From positions 1-26,954 of IMG/VR virus record IMGVR_UViG_3300044971_003581: a stretch of 26,954 bases of DNA; one strand, 5' to 3'. Numbering within the stretch: position 1 is the stretch's first letter; the number at the start of each line of letters is the position of its first letter. The notes below the pieces were generated by a model, which saw only the letters and a list, made by a program, of their open reading frames with translations, did not search any database and was not told the origin of the DNA. The DNA comes from a virus. Shown piece by piece: positions 20,309 to 26,954 of this stretch. Made by a program: the position numbers and the translations under genes.

Positions 20309-21000
20309 ACGTCAAAAATACGACCCCACCCAGTCTTATCTTTTCCTTTATCTAACCATCGGTAAGTAAGATCTGACTTCTTATATACAGCACCTTTACC
20401 ATTTGTAACTGCTCCAGTATATCCATCATTTAGAGAACCATAAGGATCGTTGACAACGTAGTCTTCACCCTTCTTACCGATCACTACAACCATGTGCCCA
20501 CCAGTAGGTGCAGATAAAGAACCCCGATGAAGAATCCCGATAACGACAGGTTTCCCAGCGGCAAGCTCACGATCAAGATCAGCAAAAGAAAGATTGTAAC
20601 TAAAGTGTGACTTAACACCATAAGAGTCCAGAACTTTTGTCTGAACTGAGTGATCTGTTGTGTCACCAATAGCAAATACTTTTTGAACATAGGCATCATC
20701 GCCCTTTGCTCCCTTAAGTGTGCCTGGTTTAAAGTATTCTAATACCATAGCACAAGAAGATGAATTACAGGTTCTATTTGCATCTCTGTAATTATCTGTC
20801 TGTGGATAATAAGGAACGTTCAGAATTCCTGGAATTACAGGTTCTAGTTTAGTTCTAAAAATTCTAACCCAATTTGATGTATCATCAATCAAATCTGGAT
20901 TTTTAGATTCTAAATCCTTTTCAAGTTGCTCAACTGCGGCAACGTGCTTTGGATTTTTTGGATCATAATATTGAAAAAAGTTATGAAGATCTACTTTCAT
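20299..21000 (-). CDS. C39-like cysteine peptidase half of a two-domain endolysin
   Basis: This is a 233-residue protein in the zero frame. GILNVPYYPQTDNY and CNSSSCAMVLEYF give the Q-x(n)-C-x-x-x-A-M of Peptidase_C39_2. GGHMVVVIGKKGEDYVVNDP supplies the His and Asp. These folds cut peptides, including peptidoglycan cross-links. The stop follows an A-rich slippery site and the -1 frame codes a complete GH24 lysozyme. The product is thus probably made both alone and as a 396-residue peptidase-lysozyme fusion. The ATG shares one base with the upstream stop. Confidence 0.8.
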   Translation of the reverse strand: MKVDLHNFFQYYDPKNPKHVAAVEQLEKDLESKNPDLIDDTSNWVRIFRTKLEPVIPGILNVPYYPQTDNYRDANRTCNSSSCAMVLEYFKPGTLKGAKGDDAYVQKVFAIGDTTDHSVQTKVLDSYGVKSHFSYNLSFADLDRELAAGKPVVIGILHRGSLSAPTGGHMVVVIGKKGEDYVVNDPYGSLNDGYTGAVTNGKGAVYKKSDLTYRWLDKGKDKTGWGRIFDVKK

Positions 21001-21191
21001 TATTCTTCTCCGATATACACTAATGAAAAAATATCGTGTTCTTCAATATTTGGATCTAACCATTCATTAAATTCTTGTTGAATTGCATATGCATTCTGAT
21101 ATTCATGCTCTTCGTTTATATCACAAAGAGTGTGGATCCTATCAATTGCCCAATCATGTGAACTGCGAAGCGTATTTTCAAGAATTGTCAT
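21000..21191 (-). CDS. hypothetical protein (63 aa)
   Basis: ATG at 21191, with GGAAGGA as ribosome binding site, gives 63 residues. An upstream TTG at 21260 would lie inside the preceding gene. The protein is acidic (CDINEEHEYQNAYAIQQEFN, EWLDPNIEEHDIFSLVYIGE). It overlaps the preceding gene by 14 bp and the peptidase start by 1 bp, so the three are translationally coupled. The function is unknown. Confidence 0.65.
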   Translation of the reverse strand: MTILENTLRSSHDWAIDRIHTLCDINEEHEYQNAYAIQQEFNEWLDPNIEEHDIFSLVYIGEE

Positions 21192-21609
21192 TAAAATAAT
21201 CCTTCCTAAAATATCTGGAGAGAATATTGCTATTGTAGTACGCTGGTTCCCCTGAGTCAAGTGCTTCAGTCAACACATTATTTAGGAAAAGTTGCCTTGT
21301 TTCTTCAAAATTACACTTACCTTTAGTTTTATGAAGACTTATTATTTCTCTATTGAAAAACTCTTTACCATACTTATCTACATCTTCTTTGAGCTCTGGA
21401 CAAGAACCATAGTAACGTTTCCAGTCTGATTCAGTTCGAACTCGTCTACTTTTACCTGGCGGCTTGCGGAAAGACCAGAAATATTTTCTACCAACATATT
21501 TGCGGTTAGTTTTACTACAAGATATAAGATATACAAAACCAAAATAATCTTCAATATCAGAAGACTCAAAAACTTCTCCATTGAATCTCCAAGGATTCTC
21601 ATAGCTCAT
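21178..21609 (-). CDS. GIY-YIG-like (SegE-type) endonuclease
   Basis: The 143-residue protein has FGFVYLISCSKTNRKYVGRK, which resembles the GIY-YIG core (Y-L-I then Y-V-G-x-K), and then KYFWSFRKPPGKSRRVRTES. YGSCPELKEDVDKYGKEFFN and EIISLHKTKGKCNFEETRQ continue as in phage SegE-type proteins. LNNVLTEALDSGEPAYYNSN closes it. Such genes are free-standing homing endonucleases in T4-like phages. It lies just after the fused terminator/promoter at 21658-21696. Catalytic activity is likely but not certain. Confidence 0.68.
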   Translation of the reverse strand: MSYENPWRFNGEVFESSDIEDYFGFVYLISCSKTNRKYVGRKYFWSFRKPPGKSRRVRTESDWKRYYGSCPELKEDVDKYGKEFFNREIISLHKTKGKCNFEETRQLFLNNVLTEALDSGEPAYYNSNILSRYFRKDYFNDNS

Positions 21610-21630
21610 ATAGTAATCTTATAGAGCTAT

Positions 21631-21638
21631 TATTTATC
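21631..21638 (-). promoter_or_regulatory. late-promoter-like GATAAATA
   Basis: One mismatch from TATAAATA, 21 bp upstream of the GIY-YIG-like gene and downstream of a sigma70-type promoter. Confidence 0.35.
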
Positions 21639-21657
21639 CTTCATCGGTAGCAAAGCG

Positions 21658-21687
21658 ATTCTAGCAATAAAAAAGGGGTCTTGTCAA
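21658..21687 (-). promoter_or_regulatory. sigma70-type promoter built into a terminator
   Basis: TTGACA (21687-21682) lies at the apex of the terminator hairpin. An 18-bp spacer covering its 3' arm and T-run leads to TAGAAT (21663-21658), preceded by an extended -10 TG. It drives the GIY-YIG-like gene and the endolysin operon. Confidence 0.78.
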
Positions 21688-21696
21688 GACCCCTTT
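21670..21696 (-). terminator. intrinsic terminator after the repeat-rich structural genes
   Basis: AAAGGGGTCTTG and CAAGACCCCTTT are 12-bp arms around a single central base, ending in six T on the minus strand. It lies 23 bp after the stop at 21719. Confidence 0.9.
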
Positions 21697-21718
21697 GAAT
21701 TATGTTATGATCTTTATA

Positions 21719-22735
21719 TCAAACAGGTGGTAATTTTGCACCAGTTGGTTTTGGTTCTTGACCCTTTGGATAAACTCTCTTACCCTTTTCACCAGGAAGG
21801 ATTGGTCCTTTCTCAACATTTTCAGCAATGCTTCTAATACACTCAGAATCCATTTCCATCATCACGTAGAGAGCTTCGTCTAAGGTTCCTACGTGCCCCT
21901 GTGAGAAGAGATACTCTAGAACAAGATCAAAAGCATCATATGATTCTTTAACTCCTAATACATTTTTTGTTCTCTGTGACATTAGTTTAGTTGCTCCAGA
22001 TGAATAAGAACCCCCTGCTAGGTTTGATTGTGCTTGAGGTGCTGATGGGGTTGGTGGTCCAGAATAACCTGGTTTTTCATTTCCAGGTGCTTGAGGTGCA
22101 GGTCTTAATGCACGAAGTTCGGCAGATTGTTTTGCCATTACACTTTGACCTGTACCTTTTTGAGTTCCGCTTGGAGTTACATTTTTTGCAAGAGTATTAG
22201 CATATTTTGCTCTCCAAACATCCATTCCAGTTTTTTCTGCTCCCTTAATATCACCCATCTTTATTTGACGGTTATACACCTCAGACCCACCTCTAATCTT
22301 TTCTGCGGTTGAAGCTGATGATGATGAGGTCTTAGCGGGCGTTGAGGCGGGTTTAGACGCCTGTGGTGCCTGTGAGGCGGGTTTAGGTGCCTGTGGTGTC
22401 TGTGAGGCGGGTTTAGGTGCCTGTGGTGCCTCTGGGGCGGGTTTAGACGCCTGTGGATCCTGTGGTGCCTGTGGGGTAGGTTTAGATTTTGAGTTTAAAG
22501 CAGCAACTCTGGCATCAATTTGCGCTTTTGTTTCCGGTTTAAATCTCTGTATTTCTGGTCTTAGAGAAGGTTTTTCATTTTTGAAAAACGCAGACTTATT
22601 GGCATTTGGAATTGGTCTCTCTTTTTCAGACTTCCAACCAATTATTTTTCCATTTTTATCTTTAACTGCAGATCCAAGTACACCATTTCTTCTAGCAACA
22701 ATATATTCGGTTTTAGACTCATTGATATTATTCAT
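21719..22735 (-). CDS. Pro/Ala-repeat putative virion structural protein
   Basis: The 338-residue protein has an N-terminal basic region. A long low-complexity segment of repeated P-Q-A-P-K-P-A-S units spans about residues 87-130, encoded by near-identical DNA repeats. A Gly/Ser/Gln-rich middle and an acidic module near the end follow (AFDLVLEYLFSQGHVGTLDE, then ALYVMMEMDSECIRSIAENV). The module recurs at the C-terminus of the upstream gene, so the two are partial paralogues. Similar tails end many cyanomyovirus structural proteins. A late promoter before the upstream gene supports a virion role. Start and upstream stop share one base (TGATG). Confidence 0.6.
   Translation of the reverse strand: MNNINESKTEYIVARRNGVLGSAVKDKNGKIIGWKSEKERPIPNANKSAFFKNEKPSLRPEIQRFKPETKAQIDARVAALNSKSKPTPQAPQDPQASKPAPEAPQAPKPASQTPQAPKPASQAPQASKPASTPAKTSSSSASTAEKIRGGSEVYNRQIKMGDIKGAEKTGMDVWRAKYANTLAKNVTPSGTQKGTGQSVMAKQSAELRALRPAPQAPGNEKPGYSGPPTPSAPQAQSNLAGGSYSSGATKLMSQRTKNVLGVKESYDAFDLVLEYLFSQGHVGTLDEALYVMMEMDSECIRSIAENVEKGPILPGEKGKRVYPKGQEPKPTGAKLPPV
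22320..22490 (-). repeat. Pro/Ala coding repeats
   Basis: Three to four near-identical units built on GCGGGTTTAG and CCTGTGGTGCC (plus strand) encode PQAPKPAS-type repeats. They are likely to change copy number by recombination or slippage. Confidence 0.7.
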
Positions 22736-23997
22736 CAGTTATTCTCCTCAAGAATTGAAGTTATCCAAGATTGACTCATATTTGCCATAATTGCATTTGC
22801 TTGCTCCTCAGTTGAAGCATATCCTTCACCTAAAAGGTGATCTTTTACTAAATCAAAAATATCAATTTCTTCTTTAGGAGTTCCCCAAGTCGGTTCTGAT
22901 GACGATGAAGGTGAAGATGAAGATGAAGATGAAGATGAAGATGAATTGCGTTTTTTCTTTTCGTTATCTGATTGAATATCACTACCAGATTTTTTAATTC
23001 CAGATCCCCATTGTTGCATTGTTTGTCCAGTTGACTGTGTTCCTGCAGTCGGGATCGTAGAAAGTGCTCTTCCAGTTTGTTTAACAGCATTTCCCACACC
23101 ACCAACAGCTAATCCACCAACTCCTTGTAGAATGCTTGGTTTTCCTGCTTTTATCCCAGAAACATCTGCAGCTGCGGTTGCTCCACCAAGACCAAGAGAT
23201 CCATATTTAACTACACCTCTTGTTATGGGATTAGAAGTGACTGCAGTTGTTGCTCCTTTAGCTTGTGGACTAGTAGCTGCTCTAACTAAAGCACCAGCTC
23301 CTTTTCTCAATCCAAGACTTGGAGTCTTTGGTGGTTTTGGTGGAGCAGGTGGGGTAGGTGGAGTCTCTGGTGGTTTTGGTGCTGGTGGAGTCTCTGGTGG
23401 TTTTGGTGGAGCAGGTGGGGTAGGTGGAGTCTCTGGTGGTTTTGGTGCTGGTGGAGTTGCTGGTGGTTTTTGAGATGGTCCTGGTGTAGTTTGAGATGAA
23501 CCTGCAGGTCTAGTTGCAGTGACACTTGGGCGGGGTGAAGTTGATCTAGTTGATGGCGCTGGAGTCTCTACTTTTTTTTCTGCTTCTCTCTTCTGTCTCA
23601 ATCTTTCTGCTGCAGCTTTAGATCTTTGTTCTCTAGTTGAAGCAAAAGTAGAACCTCCACCTTGACCATAATCTACTGGTTCGGATTTAGATGAACTATT
23701 TCTACGTTGAAAACCTTGATATAATTTAGCAGCGCCACCTACAAGACCAGTGATAGCTGCAGCGGCTGCTGGGGCTGCAAGTAATGCTGGAATTGCTTCA
23801 TTTAAAGTTTCAGAATAAGCATCATAAATTTCTTCCCATGTATAGTCACTTAAATCAAAACCATCTTCTAAAATTAGATTAATAGACTCATTAAAATCTT
23901 CTCGGATCATCTCTTCAGTAATATTTTCATGAGAAGAATATATTGATGCATACGCTTCAACTAAAGATCTTGCTTCACTACCAGTAATTCTAGACAT
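22735..23997 (-). CDS. Pro-rich, poly-Ser putative virion structural protein
   Basis: This is a 420-residue protein. The N-terminal acidic helix region is SLVEAYASIYSSHENITEEM, followed by an Ala-rich hydrophobic stretch (PALLAAPAAAAAITGLVGGA). Then come a charged linker and a Pro-rich segment of alternating PPAPKPPETPPTPPAP units. A poly-Ser run and the shared C-terminal module (IFDLVKDHLLGEGYASTEEQ, then ANAIMANMSQSWITSILEEN) end it. Terminator and late promoter stand directly upstream. It is likely a late virion or scaffold-like protein. The exact role is not readable. Confidence 0.6.
   Translation of the reverse strand: MSRITGSEARSLVEAYASIYSSHENITEEMIREDFNESINLILEDGFDLSDYTWEEIYDAYSETLNEAIPALLAAPAAAAAITGLVGGAAKLYQGFQRRNSSSKSEPVDYGQGGGSTFASTREQRSKAAAERLRQKREAEKKVETPAPSTRSTSPRPSVTATRPAGSSQTTPGPSQKPPATPPAPKPPETPPTPPAPPKPPETPPAPKPPETPPTPPAPPKPPKTPSLGLRKGAGALVRAATSPQAKGATTAVTSNPITRGVVKYGSLGLGGATAAADVSGIKAGKPSILQGVGGLAVGGVGNAVKQTGRALSTIPTAGTQSTGQTMQQWGSGIKKSGSDIQSDNEKKKRNSSSSSSSSSSSPSSSSEPTWGTPKEEIDIFDLVKDHLLGEGYASTEEQANAIMANMSQSWITSILEENN
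22897..22946 (-). repeat. GATGAA microsatellite coding poly-Ser
   Basis: GATGAA and GAAGAT units run on the plus strand and encode the Ser run on the minus strand. Slippage here would mostly add or remove Ser residues in multiples of two. Confidence 0.65.
23325..23470 (-). repeat. Pro-rich coding repeats
   Basis: Two near-identical long units and a partial third are built on GGTGGAGTCTCTGGTGGTTT (plus strand). They encode alternating PPKPPETPP and PAPKPPETPP segments. Confidence 0.7.
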
Positions 23998-24021
23998 TTT
24001 TACTTTCTTTTTTTATATTTT

Positions 24022-24029
24022 TATTTATA
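24022..24029 (-). promoter_or_regulatory. T4-type late promoter of the structural gene pair
   Basis: TATAAATA on the minus strand, starting 1 bp after the T-run of the terminator at 24031-24054 and 24 bp upstream of the ATG at 23997. Confidence 0.78.
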
Positions 24030-24030
24030 A

Positions 24031-24054
24031 AAAAAGAGGGCCAAAAGACCCTCC
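24031..24054 (-). terminator. intrinsic terminator after the nrd genes
   Basis: GAGGGTC and GGCCCTC form a 5-7 bp stem around TTTT, followed by seven T on the minus strand. It directly precedes a late promoter, separating early-type nrd transcription from late structural transcription. Confidence 0.85.
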
Positions 24055-24210
24055 TCAACTTACATCATCATTCTTTTTACCTAACCACTCTTTTTCATAA
24101 TCATAATCACCGAACAAGAATTCATCACTTTCTGCAGCTTCTTTATATGCGTTCAGGATCTCCTGTTCGCACCATTCATCATAATTGGAATCCTGAGAAA
24201 GTATCTTTGG
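24055..24210 (-). CDS. small acidic ORF downstream of nrdB without a normal start
   Basis: The frame is open from 24210 to the stop at 24055 and codes a protein-like acidic sequence (DEWCEQEILNAYKEAAESDE, then FLFGDYDYEKEWLGKKNDDV). No ATG, GTG or TTG lies in frame after the upstream stop at 24211-24213. It overlaps the nrdB end in the +1 frame. It may start at a rare codon (ATA at 24204), be reached by a +1 slip at the nrdB stop, or have lost its start. The terminator lies right after it, so it is inside the nrd transcript. Confidence 0.45.
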   Translation of the reverse strand, partial: PKILSQDSNYDEWCEQEILNAYKEAAESDEFLFGDYDYEKEWLGKKNDDVS

Positions 24211-25321
24211 TAACATCTTGCTTAATCCCACCTACTATGTAGGACTCAACTTCGGTTTCTTGTGGAGCAACTTGAAGTCCCTTAGAGGAAATCCAATGCT
24301 CAGTCCAAGGAAGTGGATTATTTTTTGCGGGAATGTCATAAAGTGGGCGAAAACCAATTGCCTTCATTCTACGATTGGCAATCCATTCGACATACTGCTG
24401 TAGCAATTTGTCATTCAGACCAATCATAGATCCATCCTTAAACAGATACTCTGCCCAAAGTTTTTCTTGATTAACAGCGTTCTCAAATGTCCTATAAACC
24501 CACTGTTCTTCCTCTTTTGAAATCCGTGCCATATCTGGATCATCACCCTCTTTCCATTTGTTTAAAATGTTTTGAGTGATAACAAGATGCTGATTCTCAT
24601 CTCTAGCAATTAGTGAGATGATCTTTGCACTTCCTTCCATAAGCTTGAGTTCGCCAAATGCAAAACTGCAAGCAAAACTGACGTAAAAGCGAATACCTTC
24701 AAGAATATTAACATTTGCAACTGCTCTGAACAGTTTGCGCTTGAGTTCATATCGTTCTCCTAGTGCTTGTGGAACTTGTTCTTGGGCATATTTCCAAAGA
24801 TCACTTGTTCCATAATTTTGGGCACTATTAATGAAATCATTATATGCTTCAGTAACACTAACGGCCCGCTCCATAATACGATCCTCTTTCAGAATCGTAT
24901 CAAAAACTTCAGATGGATCTGGATAAACATTCTTGATAATATAAGTGTATGAGCGGGAGTGGATCATCTCCATAAACTCCCATACCTTCATACACGCTTC
25001 CAGTTCAGGAAGGGAGCAGTATGGAGCAAATGCCATACCAGGACCCCTTCCTTGAACAGAATCAAGCATAACCTGATACTTTAAGTTACTAGTAAAAATA
25101 TGCTTTTGTTCTGGACGAAGAGATTGATAATCTCCCCTATCCTTTTGCAAAGAAACTTCCTCAGGTCTCCAAAAATATCCTAATTGCTGTGTCGTTAGTT
25201 TGTCGAAGATTGGATATTTGTAAGAATCATATCTTTGAATTCCTAGTGGTTGACCAAAGAACATAGGTTGCTTTTTGGTGTCTACCTCCTGAGAATTAAA
25301 AACGGTCATAGACTCGACCAT
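24179..25321 (-). CDS. nrdB: ribonucleotide reductase class Ia, small subunit (NrdB)
   Basis: ATG at 25321 is chosen over the in-frame GTG at 25363 because GGAGG lies 8 nt before it and it clears nrdA; this gives 380 residues. VMLDSVQGRG supplies the first iron Asp. WEFMEMIHSRSYTYI carries Glu, His and the radical Tyr (E-x-x-H-x-x-x-Y). NILEGIRFYVSFA and IARDENQHLVITQN supply the remaining Glu, Glu and His. All di-iron ligands and the radical Tyr are present, so it is an active class Ia type. It generates the tyrosyl radical for NrdA, making deoxynucleotides for phage DNA synthesis. Confidence 0.95.
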   Translation of the reverse strand: MVESMTVFNSQEVDTKKQPMFFGQPLGIQRYDSYKYPIFDKLTTQQLGYFWRPEEVSLQKDRGDYQSLRPEQKHIFTSNLKYQVMLDSVQGRGPGMAFAPYCSLPELEACMKVWEFMEMIHSRSYTYIIKNVYPDPSEVFDTILKEDRIMERAVSVTEAYNDFINSAQNYGTSDLWKYAQEQVPQALGERYELKRKLFRAVANVNILEGIRFYVSFACSFAFGELKLMEGSAKIISLIARDENQHLVITQNILNKWKEGDDPDMARISKEEEQWVYRTFENAVNQEKLWAEYLFKDGSMIGLNDKLLQQYVEWIANRRMKAIGFRPLYDIPAKNNPLPWTEHWISSKGLQVAPQETEVESYIVGGIKQDVTKDTFSGFQL

Positions 25322-25343
25322 ATTTTTATCCTCCAAACCTGTT

Positions 25344-26954
25344 TTAAATCTTACAAGACTCACAATCTTCCTCCTCCGTTTCTAGAATATCGGAAATTAA
25401 ATTCTCAAGTGACTGACGGGTCTCTTCAACCTCATCAGTTTTATGGTCATAAGTATTTTGATAGTAGCTGGTTTTCCAGCCGTACTTATATGTAGTCAAC
25501 AGATCTTGGGCCATTACTGAAGTGGGAACTTCATTGTCTGGATAGTTTTCTGGGTTGTAAGACCAATTTCCAGAAATAGCTTGATCAAAGAATTTTTGCA
25601 TAACAGCAACAATATGAATATACCCACGATTGCTAGGCATATCCCACAAAAGCGTATAATTGTTTTTAAGTGTTTGATACTGGGGAACAATCTGCTTAAG
25701 TGGACCTTTCTTTGATTTCTTAACGGACAGGTATCCGCGAGGTGGTTCAATTCCATTAGTTGCGTTTGACACAACGGAACTGCTCTCCGATGGCATCTGT
25801 GCGGACAATGTTGAGTTCCTGACACCATACTGTTTGACCTGTGCTCTAAGACCTTCCCAATCATATTTTAATTCGTTAGGAACAATTTCATCCACATCTT
25901 TCTTATAGGTATCAATTGGCAGAATACCTTGACCATACTTAGTTCTATGGGAATATTCGCAGGCACCCTTTTCTTTTGCAAGATTGACTGTTGCTTGGAT
26001 CAGGTAATACTGAAATGCTTCAGTTAAGTCGTGAACTAATTGTGAAGCGTTTTGATCCTCATACTTCACACCATGCTTAGCTAGAAAGTGGGCAAGACCA
26101 ATATAACCTACTCCAAGAGAACGACGTGCTTTAGTTGCAATTTCAGCTGCCTTAACTGGATATCCTTGAAAATCAATCAATTCATCCAGAGAACGAATAG
26201 AAAGATCACATAGAGTTTCTAATTCATCATTAGATTTAAGTTTACCTACGTTAATTGCAGAAAGAATACAAAGAGCAATTTCGCCATTTGGATCATCAAT
26301 ATGCTGAATAGGTTTTGTGGGGAGTGTAATCTCTTGGCAAAGATTACTCATCTCAACTTTATCCATAAAGGATGAGTGTGAATTACAATGGTCGATATTC
26401 ATAATATAAAGACGACCTGTTTCTGCACGTTCTTTTAGAAGGTCCAAAAAGAGTTCTTGAGCGCCGATAGTTTTTCTTGGAATAGACTGATCTCGTTCAT
26501 AACGAACATACAACTCATCAAATCCATCAGTACCAAAAGCATCATAAAGGCCTGGAACTGCATGGGGAGAGAAGAGAGAAATCTCTTCGTTGCGGATGAA
26601 TCGTTCATAGAAAAGTTTGGAGATTTGGATACTATAGTCTAATTTACGAACACGATTATCTTCGGTCCCTTTGTTGTTTTTAAGAACAAGGATGTCTTCT
26701 ATTTCTTGGTGCCAGATGGGGAAGTGGACTGTCGCGGATCCACCGCGTATGCCGTTTTGCGTGCAACATCTGACAGTTGCTTCAAACTTCTTGAGAAATG
26801 GTACAACACCCGTGTGTTGAACTTCTCCACCTCGGATTTTGCTGTTGATGCCACGGATTCGACCAGCGTTGATGCCGATTCCCGCCCTCTGTGCAACGTA
26901 TCTACCAATAGCCATATCACTGCTAAAGATAGAATCGAGGGTGTCATCAACATC
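25344..26954 (-). CDS. nrdA: ribonucleotide reductase class Ia, large subunit (NrdA), 5' end off window
   Basis: The C-terminal 536 residues are present; the frame runs past the window edge, and the E. coli protein has about 760. HFPIWHQEIEDILVLKNN and MSNLCQEITLP (N-L-C-x-E, the active-site Asn, Cys and Glu) are conserved. IALCILSAINVG holds the partner Cys. KTSYYQNT is the Tyr-Tyr radical-transfer pair, and CESCKI at the end is the redox-shuttle C-x-x-C. It reduces ribonucleoside diphosphates. It ends 22 bp before the chosen nrdB ATG, forming an nrdAB operon. Confidence 0.96.
   Translation of the reverse strand, partial: DVDDTLDSIFSSDMAIGRYVAQRAGIGINAGRIRGINSKIRGGEVQHTGVVPFLKKFEATVRCCTQNGIRGGSATVHFPIWHQEIEDILVLKNNKGTEDNRVRKLDYSIQISKLFYERFIRNEEISLFSPHAVPGLYDAFGTDGFDELYVRYERDQSIPRKTIGAQELFLDLLKERAETGRLYIMNIDHCNSHSSFMDKVEMSNLCQEITLPTKPIQHIDDPNGEIALCILSAINVGKLKSNDELETLCDLSIRSLDELIDFQGYPVKAAEIATKARRSLGVGYIGLAHFLAKHGVKYEDQNASQLVHDLTEAFQYYLIQATVNLAKEKGACEYSHRTKYGQGILPIDTYKKDVDEIVPNELKYDWEGLRAQVKQYGVRNSTLSAQMPSESSSVVSNATNGIEPPRGYLSVKKSKKGPLKQIVPQYQTLKNNYTLLWDMPSNRGYIHIVAVMQKFFDQAISGNWSYNPENYPDNEVPTSVMAQDLLTTYKYGWKTSYYQNTYDHKTDEVEETRQSLENLISDILETEEEDCESCKI

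Noticed and set aside
22320-23470. CRISPR-like arrays
   Set aside because: The repeats are in frame, contiguous and code for low-complexity Pro-rich protein. There are no unique spacers.
23132-23473. Gly-rich plus-strand frame
   Set aside because: Antisense of the proline repeats of the structural gene; Pro codons read as Gly on the other strand.
25321-25363. N-terminal extension of NrdB from GTG at 25363
   Set aside because: It overlaps the end of nrdA, and the downstream ATG has a strong GGAGG at good spacing.

Overview
This window looks like part of the genome of a T4-like cyanophage (a myovirus of marine Synechococcus or Prochlorococcus). The evidence is class Ia ribonucleotide reductase genes of phage type, T4-style late promoters (TATAAATA), phage cell-wall hydrolases, HNH and GIY-YIG-like endonucleases, 11 tRNA genes, AT-rich tightly packed genes with 1-14 bp overlaps, and cyanobacterial host-derived genes (pstS, an SLH-domain porin). 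Almost everything is on the minus strand. The exceptions are a four-gene plus-strand block (19058-19820) and a lone methyltransferase (11459-12079).

Layout in minus-strand reading direction (high to low coordinates). nrdA (cut by the window end), nrdB and a small acidic ORF lead to a terminator and late promoter driving two repeat-rich putative virion proteins (23997-21719). Next comes a fused terminator/promoter, a GIY-YIG-like protein, a small ORF and a two-part endolysin (21000-19811). The endolysin's C39 peptidase and GH24 lysozyme halves lie in different frames, joined at an A AAA AAG slippery heptamer followed by a potential pseudoknot. The plus-strand block with a thermonuclease converges on it. 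Then come a tail-lysozyme-like protein, a histone-Hc1-like protein, two small hypotheticals and a tRNA array with several internal sigma70-type promoters and an unexplained hairpin-rich segment. A porin, a small secreted protein and pstS (with a Pho-box-like repeat) form an apparent nutrient-uptake set. After these come a small ORF, tRNA-Val, a Dps ferritin with a late promoter, a zinc-ribbon protein, tRNA-Ser, small membrane proteins, a fibre-like protein, an HNH endonuclease overlapping tRNA-Pro, and small hypotheticals.

The left 8.3 kb is a glycan-modification operon: a NodU/CmcH-type carbamoyltransferase, gmd and fcl (GDP-mannose to GDP-fucose), two GT11-like fucosyltransferases, two other glycosyltransferases and three methyltransferases, the last cut by the window start. 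It is preceded by a structured leader and an intrinsic terminator, an attenuator- or riboswitch-like arrangement. Together these genes could make and attach a fucosylated, possibly methylated and carbamoylated, surface sugar on the virion or host envelope (inference).

All functional calls come from reading motifs. No database search or folding program was run.
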